DNA of 64,000 nucleotides from Rhodococcus sp. KBS0724 (GCF_005938745.2 NZ_VCBX02000001.1:1073501-1137500); one strand, 5' to 3'. Shown: positions 25,982-38,323, numbered from the stretch's first letter. The notes: generated by a model from the sequence alone, not told the origin. Made by a program: numbers and translations.

Positions 25982-27328
25982 ATGGATGAGCTACCTGTTG
26001 TCGTGATCGGAGCCGGGCCGATAGGTCTCGCTGCGGCCGCGCAGCTGCGCGAGCGTGGATTGACGCCGCTGCTGTTCGAACGCGGCGATGTAGCGGGCGC
26101 GGCGATATCCGAATGGAATCACGTGCGGCTGTTTTCGCGTTGGTCCGAACTTGTCGACCCCGCGGCTCGGCGTCTGCTCGAGCAGGAGGGGTGGAACTCG
26201 CCCGACGCCGATACTTACCCGACCGGGCAACAGTGGCGTCGGCTCTACCTCGAGCCGCTCGCTACTGCGCTCGGCGATGCGGTTCAATTCGGCACCGAGG
26301 TGATCGGGATCGCCCGACGTGGCCGCGACCTGGTAGTCGACGACGGCCGAGACTCCGAACCCCTCTCGATTCACATCCGTCGCACTGACGGGTTCGAGGA
26401 TCGCATTTTCGCTCGCGGCGTCGTCGATGCTTCGGGGACCTGGGGAACGCCCAATCCTCTTGGCGGGGAGGGTTTGCCGGCGCTCGGTGAGAAGGCGGCC
26501 GGGGATGCGATCACGTATCGCGTTCCCGATCTCGACGAAAAGTCGGCCCGCGCACGGTTTGCGGGAAAGCACACCGTCATCGCGGGTAGTGGTCATTCGG
26601 CGCTGACGGCGATCGTCGCGTTGGCCGGGCTCGGGGTGGAAGGCACCCGAATCACGTGGGTGGTCCGGCGGGGGAGTGTCGGTTCCGCGTTCGGTGGTGG
26701 CGAATCTGACGAACTGCCAGCTCGCGGCGCACTCGGACTACGTGCAAAGAAGGCTGTCGACGACGGACTCCTCACTGTGGTCACCGGATTCCGCACCGCG
26801 AGTGTGGAATCCGCGCGGAACGGTCAGATAACGGTGATCTCCGATGCCGGTACCCGGATCGAGAACGTCGACAATGTCGTTGCACTGACCGGCTTCCGTC
26901 CAGACCTGTCCTGGCTCTCGGAAATTCGCCTCGGCCTCGACCCTGTACTGCAGGCGCCGACACAGCTTGCGCCGCTCATCGACCCGAACGTCCACTCCTG
27001 CGGCACCGTGTATCCCCATGGTGCGAAGGAACTTCGGCATCCCGAACCGGGCGTGTACCTGGCCGGGATGAAGAGCTACGGTCGCGCGCCGACGTTCCTG
27101 GCCATGACCGGTTACGAGCAGGTTCGCAGCATCGCCGCGGAACTTGCCGGTGATCACGCCGCCGCCGCTCGGGTGGAGTTGATCCTCCCGGAAACCGGAG
27201 TCTGCGGTGGTGCAGGCGTTTTCGACGAACCCGATACTGCGGAAACCGAAGGCGGTTGCTGCGGCGCCCCCGCTCCGCAGCTGATCTCGCTCTCCGGCCG
27301 CGCCGGTAGCGCCAATTCCTGCGGATAG
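25982..27328 (+). CDS. FAD/NAD(P)-binding flavoprotein of the ars cluster (ArsO-like)
   Basis: The 448-residue flavoprotein has an N-terminal FAD motif VVVIGAGPIGLAAAAQL (about 6-22) and a second dinucleotide motif at VIAGSGHSALTAIVAL. It resembles flavin monooxygenases/oxidoreductases found in actinobacterial ars operons. The last ~60 residues are cysteine- and glycine-rich (ETGVCGGAGVF, EGGCCGAPAP, ending NSCG), which may bind metalloid. AAGGGG eight bases upstream selects the ATG at 25982. The reaction is not established. An MFS exporter follows after 10 bases. Confidence 0.82.
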   Translation: MDELPVVVIGAGPIGLAAAAQLRERGLTPLLFERGDVAGAAISEWNHVRLFSRWSELVDPAARRLLEQEGWNSPDADTYPTGQQWRRLYLEPLATALGDAVQFGTEVIGIARRGRDLVVDDGRDSEPLSIHIRRTDGFEDRIFARGVVDASGTWGTPNPLGGEGLPALGEKAAGDAITYRVPDLDEKSARARFAGKHTVIAGSGHSALTAIVALAGLGVEGTRITWVVRRGSVGSAFGGGESDELPARGALGLRAKKAVDDGLLTVVTGFRTASVESARNGQITVISDAGTRIENVDNVVALTGFRPDLSWLSEIRLGLDPVLQAPTQLAPLIDPNVHSCGTVYPHGAKELRHPEPGVYLAGMKSYGRAPTFLAMTGYEQVRSIAAELAGDHAAAARVELILPETGVCGGAGVFDEPDTAETEGGCCGAPAPQLISLSGRAGSANSCG

Positions 27329-27338
27329 CACCCAGCCG

Positions 27339-28565
27339 ATGACCACTGTCGAGGATCCGCCTGCCGGCCTGGCCCCTTCCGGGCTGCGGCGGGTCCTGGT
27401 GGCGCTGTGCCTGACCGAGATCACCAGCTGGGGAATTCTGTACTACGCGTTTCCCGTTCTGTCGGTATCGATTTCGCGTGACACCGGATGGTCGACGACC
27501 GTGATCGTCGCGGCATTCTCCGTCAGTCAGCTCGTCGCCGCGGTGGTCGGTATCCCGGTCGGACGGGTCCTCGATCGCCGTGGCCCGAGATGGGTGATGA
27601 CTGCGGGTTCCGTGCTCGCGGTGCCCGCATTGGTTGTCGTCGCGACCGCTGAGACCGTGCCAGTGTTTTTCGTTGGGTGGGTAATCGCAGGTGTTTCGAT
27701 GGGTGCGGTGCTTTACCCACCGGCGTTCGCCGCGCTGACCCGCTGGTACGGCGACGGTTATGTCAAAGCGCTGATGATTCTGACCCTTGCCGCCGGTCTG
27801 GCCAGCACCGTTTTTGCGCCCATTGCTGCCACCCTGGTGGAACGGTTCGATTGGCGCACAACCTACTTGGTTCTCGCGCTGGTTCTGGCCGTCATCACCG
27901 TCCCCGGGCATGTCTGGGGTTTGCGGGGTGGGTGGCCCGACCCGATTCGTCAAGTCGGGGCGCAACCTGATGGTTATCGCAAGGCCACCGGCAGTCCCGC
28001 CTTCCTTGCGCTCGCCCTTGCCCTCGCTGCCGGTTCGTTCGCCGCGTCCGCCGCGGTGTTCAATCTCGTGCCGTTGTTGGTCGAACGAGGTTTCAGTTCT
28101 GCTCTCGCCGCGCTCACGCTCGGATTGGGCGGCGCCGGTCAGGTCATCGGTCGCATCTTCTACCTGCCGCTCGCTGCAAAGACCAGTGTCCGCGTGCGGA
28201 CCGTATCCGTCATCGCCGCCACCGGATTGAGCGCCGCCTGGCTGGGACTCGCAAGCTCGATGATCGCTTTGATCGGCATCACGATCGGCGCTGGACTGGT
28301 CCGCGGTATCTTCACCCTGATCCAGGCCACCGCCGTCACCGACCGATGGGGAGGCGAGCACTACGGTCGGTTGAGCGGAATTGTGTCCGCGCCGATCGTC
28401 ATTGTCATGGCGTTGGGTCCGTGGGCCGGCACCGTGCTTTCCACGTGGTCCGGGAGTTACGCCAACGCCTACCTGATTCTCGGAGCGGTCGGCGTTGTTG
28501 CTGCCGCGATCGGTGTCGCAAGCATTCCGGTAGCCGGTGGGGCGGCTGCGGTCGCTCCTGATTGA
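27339..28565 (+). CDS. MFS transporter of the ars cluster
   Basis: This 408-residue major-facilitator protein has about twelve hydrophobic segments and the MFS motif-A-like loop GRVLDRRGPRWVM. It is 10 bases after the flavoprotein gene, so the two form one unit with the ArsR-controlled promoter. Exporting a product of the flavoprotein or acetyltransferase, or an organic arsenical, is a reasonable guess from context only. It is distinct from the ACR3 arsenite permease on the other strand. Confidence 0.85.
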   Translation: MTTVEDPPAGLAPSGLRRVLVALCLTEITSWGILYYAFPVLSVSISRDTGWSTTVIVAAFSVSQLVAAVVGIPVGRVLDRRGPRWVMTAGSVLAVPALVVVATAETVPVFFVGWVIAGVSMGAVLYPPAFAALTRWYGDGYVKALMILTLAAGLASTVFAPIAATLVERFDWRTTYLVLALVLAVITVPGHVWGLRGGWPDPIRQVGAQPDGYRKATGSPAFLALALALAAGSFAASAAVFNLVPLLVERGFSSALAALTLGLGGAGQVIGRIFYLPLAAKTSVRVRTVSVIAATGLSAAWLGLASSMIALIGITIGAGLVRGIFTLIQATAVTDRWGGEHYGRLSGIVSAPIVIVMALGPWAGTVLSTWSGSYANAYLILGAVGVVAAAIGVASIPVAGGAAAVAPD

Positions 28566-28609
28566 GAGAATCCGCCTCGATTGTCGGTGCCCTCCTTTAA
28601 TGTCGGCCC

Positions 28610-28963
28610 ATGACACTGACTCTGGGAATGATCACATTCGACAGCCTTGATCCGGGTCCACTCGCGCGCTGGTGGGCCGAGCAGTTGGGCGGCACCGTCG
28701 CACAGGAGAACGACGGATGGTTCTACATCGTCGAGGTTCCCGGCGCGTCCACCAATTTTGCATTCCAGAAAGTCCCGGATCCCACGGCCGGAAAGAACCG
28801 AATCCACCTCGATCTGGGCAGCGAGGACCTCGACGCCGAAGTGTCGCGGCTGATAGCTGCCGGCGCATCGGAGCACCACCGCGAGAACATGGACGGATTC
28901 CGCTGGGTCACACTGACGGATCCCGACGGCAATCAGTTCTGTGTGTCCGGCGCCCACAGCTGA
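28610..28963 (+). CDS. VOC-family (glyoxalase-like) protein
   Basis: The 117-residue protein is a single glyoxalase/dioxygenase-fold domain (MITFDSLDPGPLARWWAEQLGG, RIHLDLGSEDLDAEVSRLIAAGA, RWVTLTDPDGNQFCV). It probably acts as a dimer that binds a metal through residues such as H and E in these segments. The substrate is unknown. It starts 44 bases after the MFS gene, so co-transcription is possible, and it precedes the M18 peptidase gene by 18 bases. Confidence 0.85.
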   Translation: MTLTLGMITFDSLDPGPLARWWAEQLGGTVAQENDGWFYIVEVPGASTNFAFQKVPDPTAGKNRIHLDLGSEDLDAEVSRLIAAGASEHHRENMDGFRWVTLTDPDGNQFCVSGAHS

Positions 28964-28981
28964 GTCTCTGGGTAGTCGGGC

Positions 28982-30286
28982 ATGATGAAGGACATGACTT
29001 CCCACCCTTCTCTGACCGGGGCCGACGCTACGGGTCTGTGCAGTTTCGTCGATTCGTCGCCGTCGCCGTTCCACGTGTGTGCAACTGTGGCGTCGCAGCT
29101 CGCAGCCAACGGATTTGTGGAACTCCAGGAGACTCAGGCGTGGCCGTCGGAGCCGGGACGGTATTTCCTGGTACGCGGCGGTTCGCTGATCGCGTGGAGC
29201 ACCGACGCAGTCGGTGATTCCGCGCCGTTCCGCATCGTCGGCGGTCATACCGACAGCCCGAACTTGCGGGTGAAGCAGCATCCGGATCTCACATCGGCGG
29301 GCTGGCAGATGGTGGGCCTCGAGCCGTACGGCGGAGCTTTACTGAACTCGTGGCTCGACCGCGATCTCGGTATTTCCGGTCGGTTGAGTGTCCGGGTGGG
29401 AAACACCGTGGAGCAAAAGCTGGTTCGCATCGACGATCCGATTCTTCGTGTCCCACAGTTGGCGATCCATCTGTCCGAGGATCGCAAGGGCGTCACTCTG
29501 GACCCGCAGCGCCATGTCAACGGAATCTGGGGTGTGGGTACAAAGCCCAAGTCCTTCATCGGATTTGTCGCCGATCGGGCCGGAGTTGCCGAATCATCCG
29601 TTCTGGGTTGGGAGTTGATGACTCACGACCTGGCCCCTAGCGCTGTGGTGGGCCTGGGCAAAGAGCTCGTCAGCGCGCCGCGCCTCGACAATCAGGGCAC
29701 GTGCTACGCCGGTACACAAGCACTTCTGGCCGCGGTCGAGTCGCCGTCGGATTTTGTTCCGGTCCTTGCACTCTTCGATCACGAAGAGGTGGGCAGCATG
29801 TCAGACCGCGGCGCCTTCTCGGATCTGCTCAACACGGTCCTCGAACGAATTGTGTTGGGCCGCGGTGGTGGTCGCGGTGAATTCCTGCAGGCAATGGCAG
29901 GTTCGGTGTGCGCGTCAGGCGACATGGCACATGCGACGCATCCCAACTACCCCGAACGTCACGAACCCGCGCACCGCATCGAGATCAACGGTGGGCCGGT
30001 ACTCAAGGTGAACCAGAACCTGCGATACGCGACGGATGCTGCCGGCGCCGGTGAGTTCGCGCTCGCCTGCGACCAAGCGGGAGTTCCGTTGCAGCGCTAC
30101 GTGCATCGGGCCGATCTGCCGTGCGGTTCCACGATCGGACCGATCACCGCATCACGTACCGGGCTGTCCACCGTTGACGTCGGGGCACCTCAACTCGCGA
30201 TGCACTCGGCACGAGAGTTGATGGGCGCCGCCGACATCACGATGTATGCGGACGCTCTCGGTGCGTTCCTTACACCGAGGAGCTAG
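28982..30286 (+). CDS. M18 aminopeptidase
   Basis: The 434-residue metallo-aminopeptidase has the M18 motifs [29 protein letters not shown] and [14 protein letters not shown], which hold the two-metal site. It removes N-terminal, often acidic or neutral, residues from peptides in the cytoplasm. ATGs at 28982, 28985 and 28994 are all in frame; the first is used, but the third is also possible. It is convergent with the DyP gene (four-base overlap), the same pairing as mycobacterial Rv0800/Rv0799c. Confidence 0.93.
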   Translation: MMKDMTSHPSLTGADATGLCSFVDSSPSPFHVCATVASQLAANGFVELQETQAWPSEPGRYFLVRGGSLIAWSTDAVGDSAPFRIVGGHTDSPNLRVKQHPDLTSAGWQMVGLEPYGGALLNSWLDRDLGISGRLSVRVGNTVEQKLVRIDDPILRVPQLAIHLSEDRKGVTLDPQRHVNGIWGVGTKPKSFIGFVADRAGVAESSVLGWELMTHDLAPSAVVGLGKELVSAPRLDNQGTCYAGTQALLAAVESPSDFVPVLALFDHEEVGSMSDRGAFSDLLNTVLERIVLGRGGGRGEFLQAMAGSVCASGDMAHATHPNYPERHEPAHRIEINGGPVLKVNQNLRYATDAAGAGEFALACDQAGVPLQRYVHRADLPCGSTIGPITASRTGLSTVDVGAPQLAMHSARELMGAADITMYADALGAFLTPRS

Positions 30287-31245
30287 CAGGGGCTGGCCGG
30301 GAGTTTCTCGAAGAACTCGGTGGTCGGGGTGAAGAACATCGAACCCGTCACCGCTGTCGAGAAATCGAGAAGGCGGTCGTAGTTGCCGCGCGGTGAGCCG
30401 AGGAACATGTTCTCCAACATGCGCTCGGTGATGGCGGGAGTGGCGCAGTACCCGATGAAGAATGTGCCGATCTCGTCATCGCCGAGGCGTCCGTACGGCA
30501 TGTTGGCACGCAAGATTTCGAGAGAGTTGCCGTCCTCGTCCTTGATCGCGTTGAGCGCGACGTGTGAGTTGGCCGGCATGACGTCCTTGGACATCTCGAT
30601 GTCTTCGAGTTTGGTGCGGCCGATCACCCGTTCCTGTTCGTCGACCGTGATCGCTTCCCACTCGCGCATCTTGTGGATGTATCGCTGGATATGGACGTAG
30701 CTACCGCCCGAGAAATCGGGATCTTCGTCGCCGACGGTCACCGCCGCGATCGCAGCGCGACCCGACGGGTTCTCGGTTCCGTCCACGAAGCCGATGAGGT
30801 CGCGGTTCTCGAAGTACTGGAAACCGTGAATCTCGTCGACAACTGTGGCCGCGCCGTGCAGGCGTTTCGTGATCTGACGAGCTACCTCGAAGCACGCGTC
30901 CATGCTCATCGCGCGAATGTGGAAAAGCAGATCTCCGGGCGTCGACGGCGCGTGATGGACGTCTCCCTGCAGAGCAGTGAACGGGCGCAGCAATGCAGGC
31001 CGCGGACCGGCGAACAAACGATCCCAGACGTCCGAACCGATGCTGGTCACCACATCCAAACCGGAACCGGGAACGCGCAGACCCACGGACCGCTGCAGGC
31101 CGGCCACGTCGGCGAGCAGCGCGCGCGTTGTGTTCTCCCCACCGGGATTTACCGTCGCCACCAGGAAAATCGCGGCGGGAGTCAGCGGGGTCGTCACCGA
31201 CTGGGATTGAGCCGCGACGCCGGACTGACGCACATCCTGTGGCAT
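30283..31245 (-). CDS. DyP-type haem peroxidase
   Basis: The 320-residue protein has the DyP signature GFVDGTENP and the surrounding DLIGFVDG...[12 protein letters not shown] region of class B DyP enzymes. The family oxidises dyes, phenolics and possibly lignin fragments with peroxide. A GGAAGG site supports the ATG. No Tat or Sec signal is present. The C-terminus ends [11 protein letters not shown], without the extension that loads some DyPs into encapsulin, and no encapsulin gene is beside it. It is divergent from purL across 251 bases. Confidence 0.93.
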   Translation of the reverse strand: MPQDVRQSGVAAQSQSVTTPLTPAAIFLVATVNPGGENTTRALLADVAGLQRSVGLRVPGSGLDVVTSIGSDVWDRLFAGPRPALLRPFTALQGDVHHAPSTPGDLLFHIRAMSMDACFEVARQITKRLHGAATVVDEIHGFQYFENRDLIGFVDGTENPSGRAAIAAVTVGDEDPDFSGGSYVHIQRYIHKMREWEAITVDEQERVIGRTKLEDIEMSKDVMPANSHVALNAIKDEDGNSLEILRANMPYGRLGDDEIGTFFIGYCATPAITERMLENMFLGSPRGNYDRLLDFSTAVTGSMFFTPTTEFFEKLPASPC

Positions 31246-31496
31246 GGGAAACCTTCCGTTCGAGTACCTGGCACTACCGGACGGAAAATAAAAACCGACC
31301 GGTTACCGAAACCGTAAACGAGTGTGACCGGGACGACTTCGAGGACCCACCGCTCGCGTCGGTGCCGCCGTCTGCGGAAGTCGTCGGCCCGCCCCGATAG
31401 ACTGTCTCCCGGCACGTTCTTTCGTTGGGCACATTCGTGGTGTCCCGCTCCGCGCCGGCTCGCTCTTGACTCCCGTAGGGAAGGGACCCCTCTCCA

Positions 31497-33776
<2,280 letters not shown>

Positions 33777-33779
33777 TAG

Positions 33780-35564
33780 ATGGTCGATTCCGGAGAACTG
33801 ACTTCTTCTGACAGCCAGCCGCAGGAACATCACCTGCGGCTGGCTGTTCCCGCATCTCTCGAGAAGCTGGACAACCGCTTCACCGAGTGGGCGTGGGGGC
33901 TCCTCAAACTCGACTTCACCGGCATCGCGTTTGCCGCATTCTTCTTCTGCTGGTCACTGACTCCTTCACTGTTGCCACGTGATTGGCTGTTCCAAGGACT
34001 GATCGGCGGTATCAACTCGGCCATCGGTTACGGCGTCGGAACGGCAATCGGTTGGGCTGTGGAGCGGTATCTGCTTCGCGGCCGTCGATGGTGGCCGCTC
34101 CCGGAACCAGTGCCGAGCGCGATCAAGATCTTCGTTCCGGTCGCGTCGATCGTGGCAGCCGTCATCATGCTCGTCTACGCCGCGGGATGGCAGCGGGAAA
34201 TCGCCGCGCTGACCGGCGCGGAAGGCACCACCACCAGCGGATACATCCGCACCCTCGGGCTGAGCGTGCTGATCGGCGGTTCACTCATCGCGTTGTGGCG
34301 ATTGCTGCACGATCTCGTGAAACTCATTGCGCGCGTCCTGATGCGACGCTTCCGCTGGTCACGGTCGGTAGCCAACGGCGTCGGCATTCTGGTTGTGACA
34401 GTTCTGTTCTTCATGCTGGTCGACGGCGTGCTCGTGCGCGGAATCTACGCCGCGACCAACTCGATCTTCAGCCTGCAGAACTCCACCACGAGGGACGGCG
34501 TCGTCGAACCACAGGATCCGATGAAGTCTGGCAGTCCCGAATCTGCGGCTCCCTGGGACACATTGGGATTCGAGGGACGGAACTTCGTCTCGCGTGGATT
34601 GGACGCGCAGGAACTCGAAGCTGCCAACGGCAAGCCCGCGATGGATCCCATCCGGGTCTATGCGGGCTTGGAAAGTGCCGAAGATCCGGATGAGCGCATG
34701 GATCTGGTCATCAAGGAACTGGAGAGGACCGGCGCTTTCCAACGCAAGGTGCTGGTTGTCATTCCGACGACAGGCACCGGTTGGGTGAATCCCACAGCGG
34801 CGCAGGCGATCGAGTTGGTCGGAAACGGCGATACGGCGCTCGTCGCCAGCCAGTACTCGTATCTGCCGAGCTGGATTTCGTTCCTCGCAGACCAGGAAAA
34901 GGCGCAAGCTGCCGGACGCCTGCTGATCGAGCGGGTCCACGAAAGATGGCTCCAGGAACCGGAAGCCACCAGACCCAAGTTCATGGTCTACGGCGAAAGC
35001 CTCGGCGTCATGGCCGGGGCCGGAGCCTTCGACACTCTTCAAGCCGCCCGAGAGACCGCCGACGGAATCCTGTGGGTGGGCCCGCCCAACGCGACGTCGT
35101 TGTGGCGTTCGATAGTGCAACGACGCGACCCCGGCACAACCGAAGTGGCTCCCGTCTACGCCGACGGTCTGGCCGGCGTGCGGTTTGCTGATCGCGCCGA
35201 AGATATTCCGACTGAGGCAATGGCGTGGCCGGACCCCCATGTGCTGTTCATCCAGCACCCGTCCGATCCGGTGGTGTGGTGGTCGACCGATCTCATGTTC
35301 AACCGTCCTCCCTGGTTGAAGGAGATCCCCGGATTCGACCGGTCACCGTCGATGAAGTGGTTCCCGATCGTCACGTTCTGGCAGGTCTCTGCCGATCTCG
35401 GTAACGCTGCGGGTGTTCCGGACGGGCACGGCCACAACTACGGAACCTCCGTGCTCGACGGCTGGGTCAGCGTTGTTCAACCAGAAGAGTGGACGGCGGC
35501 CGACACCGAGCGGGTGCGAACGTCGTTGGTTGCCGCCTTGAAGTCCCAGGGTCCGGAGAAGTGA
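33780..35564 (+). CDS. Membrane-anchored alpha/beta-hydrolase (ABhydrolase_9 family)
   Basis: The 594-residue protein has four or five N-terminal membrane helices (about residues 45-225; FTGIAFAAFFFCWSLTPSLL, IFVPVASIVAAVIMLVYAAG, GVGILVVTVLFFMLVDGVLV). A C-terminal alpha/beta-hydrolase-like domain follows, with nucleophile S407 in VYGESLGVMAG. This matches the ABhydrolase_9_N plus ABhydrolase_9 architecture of actinobacteria. A role in cell-envelope lipids is plausible but not shown. It begins three bases after purL and overlaps the next gene by four bases. Confidence 0.87.
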   Translation: MVDSGELTSSDSQPQEHHLRLAVPASLEKLDNRFTEWAWGLLKLDFTGIAFAAFFFCWSLTPSLLPRDWLFQGLIGGINSAIGYGVGTAIGWAVERYLLRGRRWWPLPEPVPSAIKIFVPVASIVAAVIMLVYAAGWQREIAALTGAEGTTTSGYIRTLGLSVLIGGSLIALWRLLHDLVKLIARVLMRRFRWSRSVANGVGILVVTVLFFMLVDGVLVRGIYAATNSIFSLQNSTTRDGVVEPQDPMKSGSPESAAPWDTLGFEGRNFVSRGLDAQELEAANGKPAMDPIRVYAGLESAEDPDERMDLVIKELERTGAFQRKVLVVIPTTGTGWVNPTAAQAIELVGNGDTALVASQYSYLPSWISFLADQEKAQAAGRLLIERVHERWLQEPEATRPKFMVYGESLGVMAGAGAFDTLQAARETADGILWVGPPNATSLWRSIVQRRDPGTTEVAPVYADGLAGVRFADRAEDIPTEAMAWPDPHVLFIQHPSDPVVWWSTDLMFNRPPWLKEIPGFDRSPSMKWFPIVTFWQVSADLGNAAGVPDGHGHNYGTSVLDGWVSVVQPEEWTAADTERVRTSLVAALKSQGPEK

Positions 35565-36217
35565 GGGGAGTAGCGTCGGTCGCGCTCTCGGTAGCCGCGA
35601 TCACGTGGAGCAACGTGGTGCTTCCGGCGTTCGGACTTTCACCCCGCGCTCGGGCCGTGGTCAACACCGTCGTGGGGTGCTCGGCCATCGGAGTCCTGCG
35701 GGCACGTGGTTACAGCCGTGAGGAATTGGGGTTGGCCCACACCGGCATTCGTGGCGGTGCTCAGTTCGGGGGAGCCGCAGCCGGGGCAGTCCTTACCGGT
35801 TACAGCGTTGCCTTGGCGGTTCCGTCGTTGCGCGCGACCCTCGCTGCCGACGAGCGTGCCGACGGCCGCGAAGACTTCCTCGAATGGATCATCCTGCACA
35901 TCCCGTTCGGCACGGTACTGTCCGAAGAATTGTTGTTCCGCAGCGCTATGTCCGCGGTCTGGAATCGTGAACTGAACCGCCCGAGCGCGCAGGCCGTGCA
36001 CGCACTCACCTTCGGGTTGTGGCACGTCGCGCCGGCGCGCGGTGCCGGCGACAACGTCCCCGCCGCAGTGGCCTTCACCGGCGCGTCCGCGTTGCTGTTC
36101 GAGTGGCTGCACCGCAGAGGTGGCAGCGTCCTCGCGCCGGCGTTGCTGCACCTGGCGACCAATGCCGGTGGAGCACTTGCCGTTCGAATCGCCACCAACG
36201 GACAGGGAACGAACTGA
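35561..36217 (+). CDS. CPBP-family intramembrane metalloprotease
   Basis: The 218-residue membrane protein carries the CPBP/Abi motifs: EE with following Arg at residues 122-127 (SEELLFRSAM), FGLWHVAP, and a final His in LLHLATNAGG. These form the metal site of CaaX-processing-like proteases; bacterial roles include maturation of peptides or membrane regulation. The GTG overlaps the preceding stop by four bases, and the stop overlaps the next ATG by one base, so the three genes after purL are tightly coupled. Confidence 0.87.
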   Translation: MRGVASVALSVAAITWSNVVLPAFGLSPRARAVVNTVVGCSAIGVLRARGYSREELGLAHTGIRGGAQFGGAAAGAVLTGYSVALAVPSLRATLAADERADGREDFLEWIILHIPFGTVLSEELLFRSAMSAVWNRELNRPSAQAVHALTFGLWHVAPARGAGDNVPAAVAFTGASALLFEWLHRRGGSVLAPALLHLATNAGGALAVRIATNGQGTN

Positions 36218-36609
36218 TGCCACCGCGCCGCGCGGTCGACCCCGCAGAATTTCGTGCCGCGATCCTTGCTGTCGGACCGTGGCTTCGAGATCCGGAGCTT
36301 CCGAAACCTTCCCGCGCCGAACTGGGCGCGGCAGTGAAAATGAGTGCGCGCACCCTCGAACAGATTGCTCCCGGATCGAGCGTCGAGGTGCGAGTGCCGC
36401 CGTTTGTGGCGGTGCAATGTATCGAGGGTCCACGTCACACTCGAGGCACTCCACCCAACGTCGTCGAGACGGACGCTCGAACGTGGTTGCTGTTGGTCAC
36501 CGGACTCCTCGAATTCTCCGAGGCCGCAGGTGACGGGCGAGTCGACGCGTCGGGTAGCCGAGCTCCAGAAATTGCGCACTGGCTTCCCCTGCTTCGGCTA
36601 GCTGCGTAG
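36217..36609 (+). CDS. Sterol-carrier-type (SCP) small protein
   Basis: This 130-residue protein resembles the bacterial sterol-carrier orthologue family also found beside purF in mycobacteria. Conserved segments are VRVPPFVAVQCIEGPRHTRGTPPNVVETDARTWLLLVTG. It is soluble with no signal. Its single-base overlap with the CPBP gene shows coupling. The ligand is unknown. purF begins 123 bases further on. Confidence 0.78.
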   Translation: MPPRRAVDPAEFRAAILAVGPWLRDPELPKPSRAELGAAVKMSARTLEQIAPGSSVEVRVPPFVAVQCIEGPRHTRGTPPNVVETDARTWLLLVTGLLEFSEAAGDGRVDASGSRAPEIAHWLPLLRLAA

Positions 36610-36731
36610 CAAAGACTGATCGGTCCGATTCTCGGTCCGATTCAAGGCAAGGTTGCCCTGGGCAAGGCACGAGGAAAATTGGCCGTAGACTGTGTATGCC
36701 CCCCAACCCCTGCCCACAAAGGGAGCGCCAC

Positions 36732-38309
36732 GTGACTCGTGCCGATCTGTCGGTCAACAGTCCAAATCTCCTCGCTACGAACCCGTCCGACGAGGACGAG
36801 AACGAGCCCCGCGAAGAATGCGGTGTATTCGGCGTCTGGGCGCCGGGAGAGGATGTGGCGAAGCTCACGTATTACGGACTGTACGCGCTGCAGCACCGTG
36901 GTCAGGAAGCTGCCGGCATTGCGGTGGCCGACGGCTCCCAGGTGCTGGTGTTCAAGGACCTCGGCCTGGTCAGTCAGGTATTCGACGAGCAAACCCTCGC
37001 AGCAATGCCAGGTCACGTCGCCGTCGGACATTGCCGTTACTCCACGACTGGTTCCACGACGTGGGAGAACGCGCAGCCCATCTTCCGCACCACCACGGCG
37101 GGTACGGGCATTGCGCTCGGCCACAACGGCAACCTGGTGAACACCGCTGAACTTGCGAGCCGCACCCGTGCAGCCGGCCTGGTCAACGACAAGCGCCCCA
37201 ATGCCGCGACTTCCGACTCCGACCTCATCGGTGGTCTACTGGCACACGCTGCCGGCGACAGCACCATCGAACAGGCCGCCATGGAACTGCTTCCCACATT
37301 GGAAGGCGCGTTCTGCCTCACCTTCATGGACGAGCACACGCTCTACGCAGCGCGTGATCCGCACGGCATCCGTCCGCTCTGCCTGGGTCGACTCGATCGC
37401 GGCTGGGTGGTTGCCAGCGAGACCGCCGCCCTCGACATCGTGGGCGCGTCGTTCGTCCGCGACATCGAACCAGGCGAACTGCTCGCGATCGACGCCGACG
37501 GCGTCCGCTCCTCCCGTTTCGCGAACCCGACCCCCAAGGGCTGCGTCTTCGAGTACGTCTATCTAGCCCGCCCCGACAGTGTCATCGGTGGCCGTTCGGT
37601 CCACTCGACCCGCGTCGAGATCGGCCGCTTGCTCGCCAGTGAGCATCCCGCCGAAGGTGACCTGGTCATCCCCGTTCCCGAGTCCGGCACCCCCGCAGCC
37701 GTCGGGTACGCGCAGGGTTCAGGCATCCCCTACGGCCAGGGACTGATGAAGAACGCCTACGTCGGCCGTACCTTCATCCAGCCGTCGCAGACCATTCGTC
37801 AGCTCGGTATCAGACTCAAGCTCAACCCGCTCAAGGAAGTTATCCGCGGGAAACGTCTTGTGGTTGTGGATGATTCGATCGTCCGTGGCAACACGCAGCG
37901 TGCGCTCATCCGGATGCTCCGCGAAGCCGGTGCCCTCGAAATTCACGTCCGCATCGCCTCACCGCCGGTCAAGTGGCCCTGCTTCTACGGCATCGACTTC
38001 GCCTCACCGGCCGAGTTGATCGCCAACGGAGCCGGCGGACAGGACGCCACGTTCGAGGAGATGCTCGACGGTGTGCGTCGTTCCATCGGAGCGGACAGCC
38101 TTGGCTACATCTCCACCGAGGGCATGATCGCGGCCACCGAGCAGCCGGCAAGCCGTCTGTGTGCTGCCTGCTTCGACGGCACTTACCCCATTGCGCTCCC
38201 GAAGGAGACGTCGATGGGTAAGAACGTCCTCGAAGGAATGCTCGAGAGTGCGGCCGGTTCGGCTGCCACCCGCGACAACGACAACGCGAGCGCGCTCAGC
38301 CGCCCGTAG
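36732..38309 (+). CDS. purF: Amidophosphoribosyltransferase
   Basis: The 525-residue enzyme commits PRPP to purine synthesis. A 29-residue leader precedes catalytic C30 (EECGVFGVW) and should be removed during maturation, as in Bacillus-type PurF. The glutaminase half contains GHCRYSTTG and GHNGNLVN. The PRPP-binding motif is VVVDDSIVRGNT. Iron-sulfur ligand cysteines of the B. subtilis type are suggested by KGCVFEYVY, KWPCFYGID and LCAACFDG. The GTG follows a GGGAG site. A strong terminator follows. Confidence 0.97.
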   Translation: MTRADLSVNSPNLLATNPSDEDENEPREECGVFGVWAPGEDVAKLTYYGLYALQHRGQEAAGIAVADGSQVLVFKDLGLVSQVFDEQTLAAMPGHVAVGHCRYSTTGSTTWENAQPIFRTTTAGTGIALGHNGNLVNTAELASRTRAAGLVNDKRPNAATSDSDLIGGLLAHAAGDSTIEQAAMELLPTLEGAFCLTFMDEHTLYAARDPHGIRPLCLGRLDRGWVVASETAALDIVGASFVRDIEPGELLAIDADGVRSSRFANPTPKGCVFEYVYLARPDSVIGGRSVHSTRVEIGRLLASEHPAEGDLVIPVPESGTPAAVGYAQGSGIPYGQGLMKNAYVGRTFIQPSQTIRQLGIRLKLNPLKEVIRGKRLVVVDDSIVRGNTQRALIRMLREAGALEIHVRIASPPVKWPCFYGIDFASPAELIANGAGGQDATFEEMLDGVRRSIGADSLGYISTEGMIAATEQPASRLCAACFDGTYPIALPKETSMGKNVLEGMLESAAGSAATRDNDNASALSRP

Positions 38310-38323
38310 TCCGTAAAACAGAC

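Noticed and set aside
26976..28616. A 546-codon open frame antisense to the MFS gene and flavoprotein end
   Set aside because: It spans two well-supported genes on the other strand and encodes an Arg/Gly/Asp-rich sequence with no fold signal.
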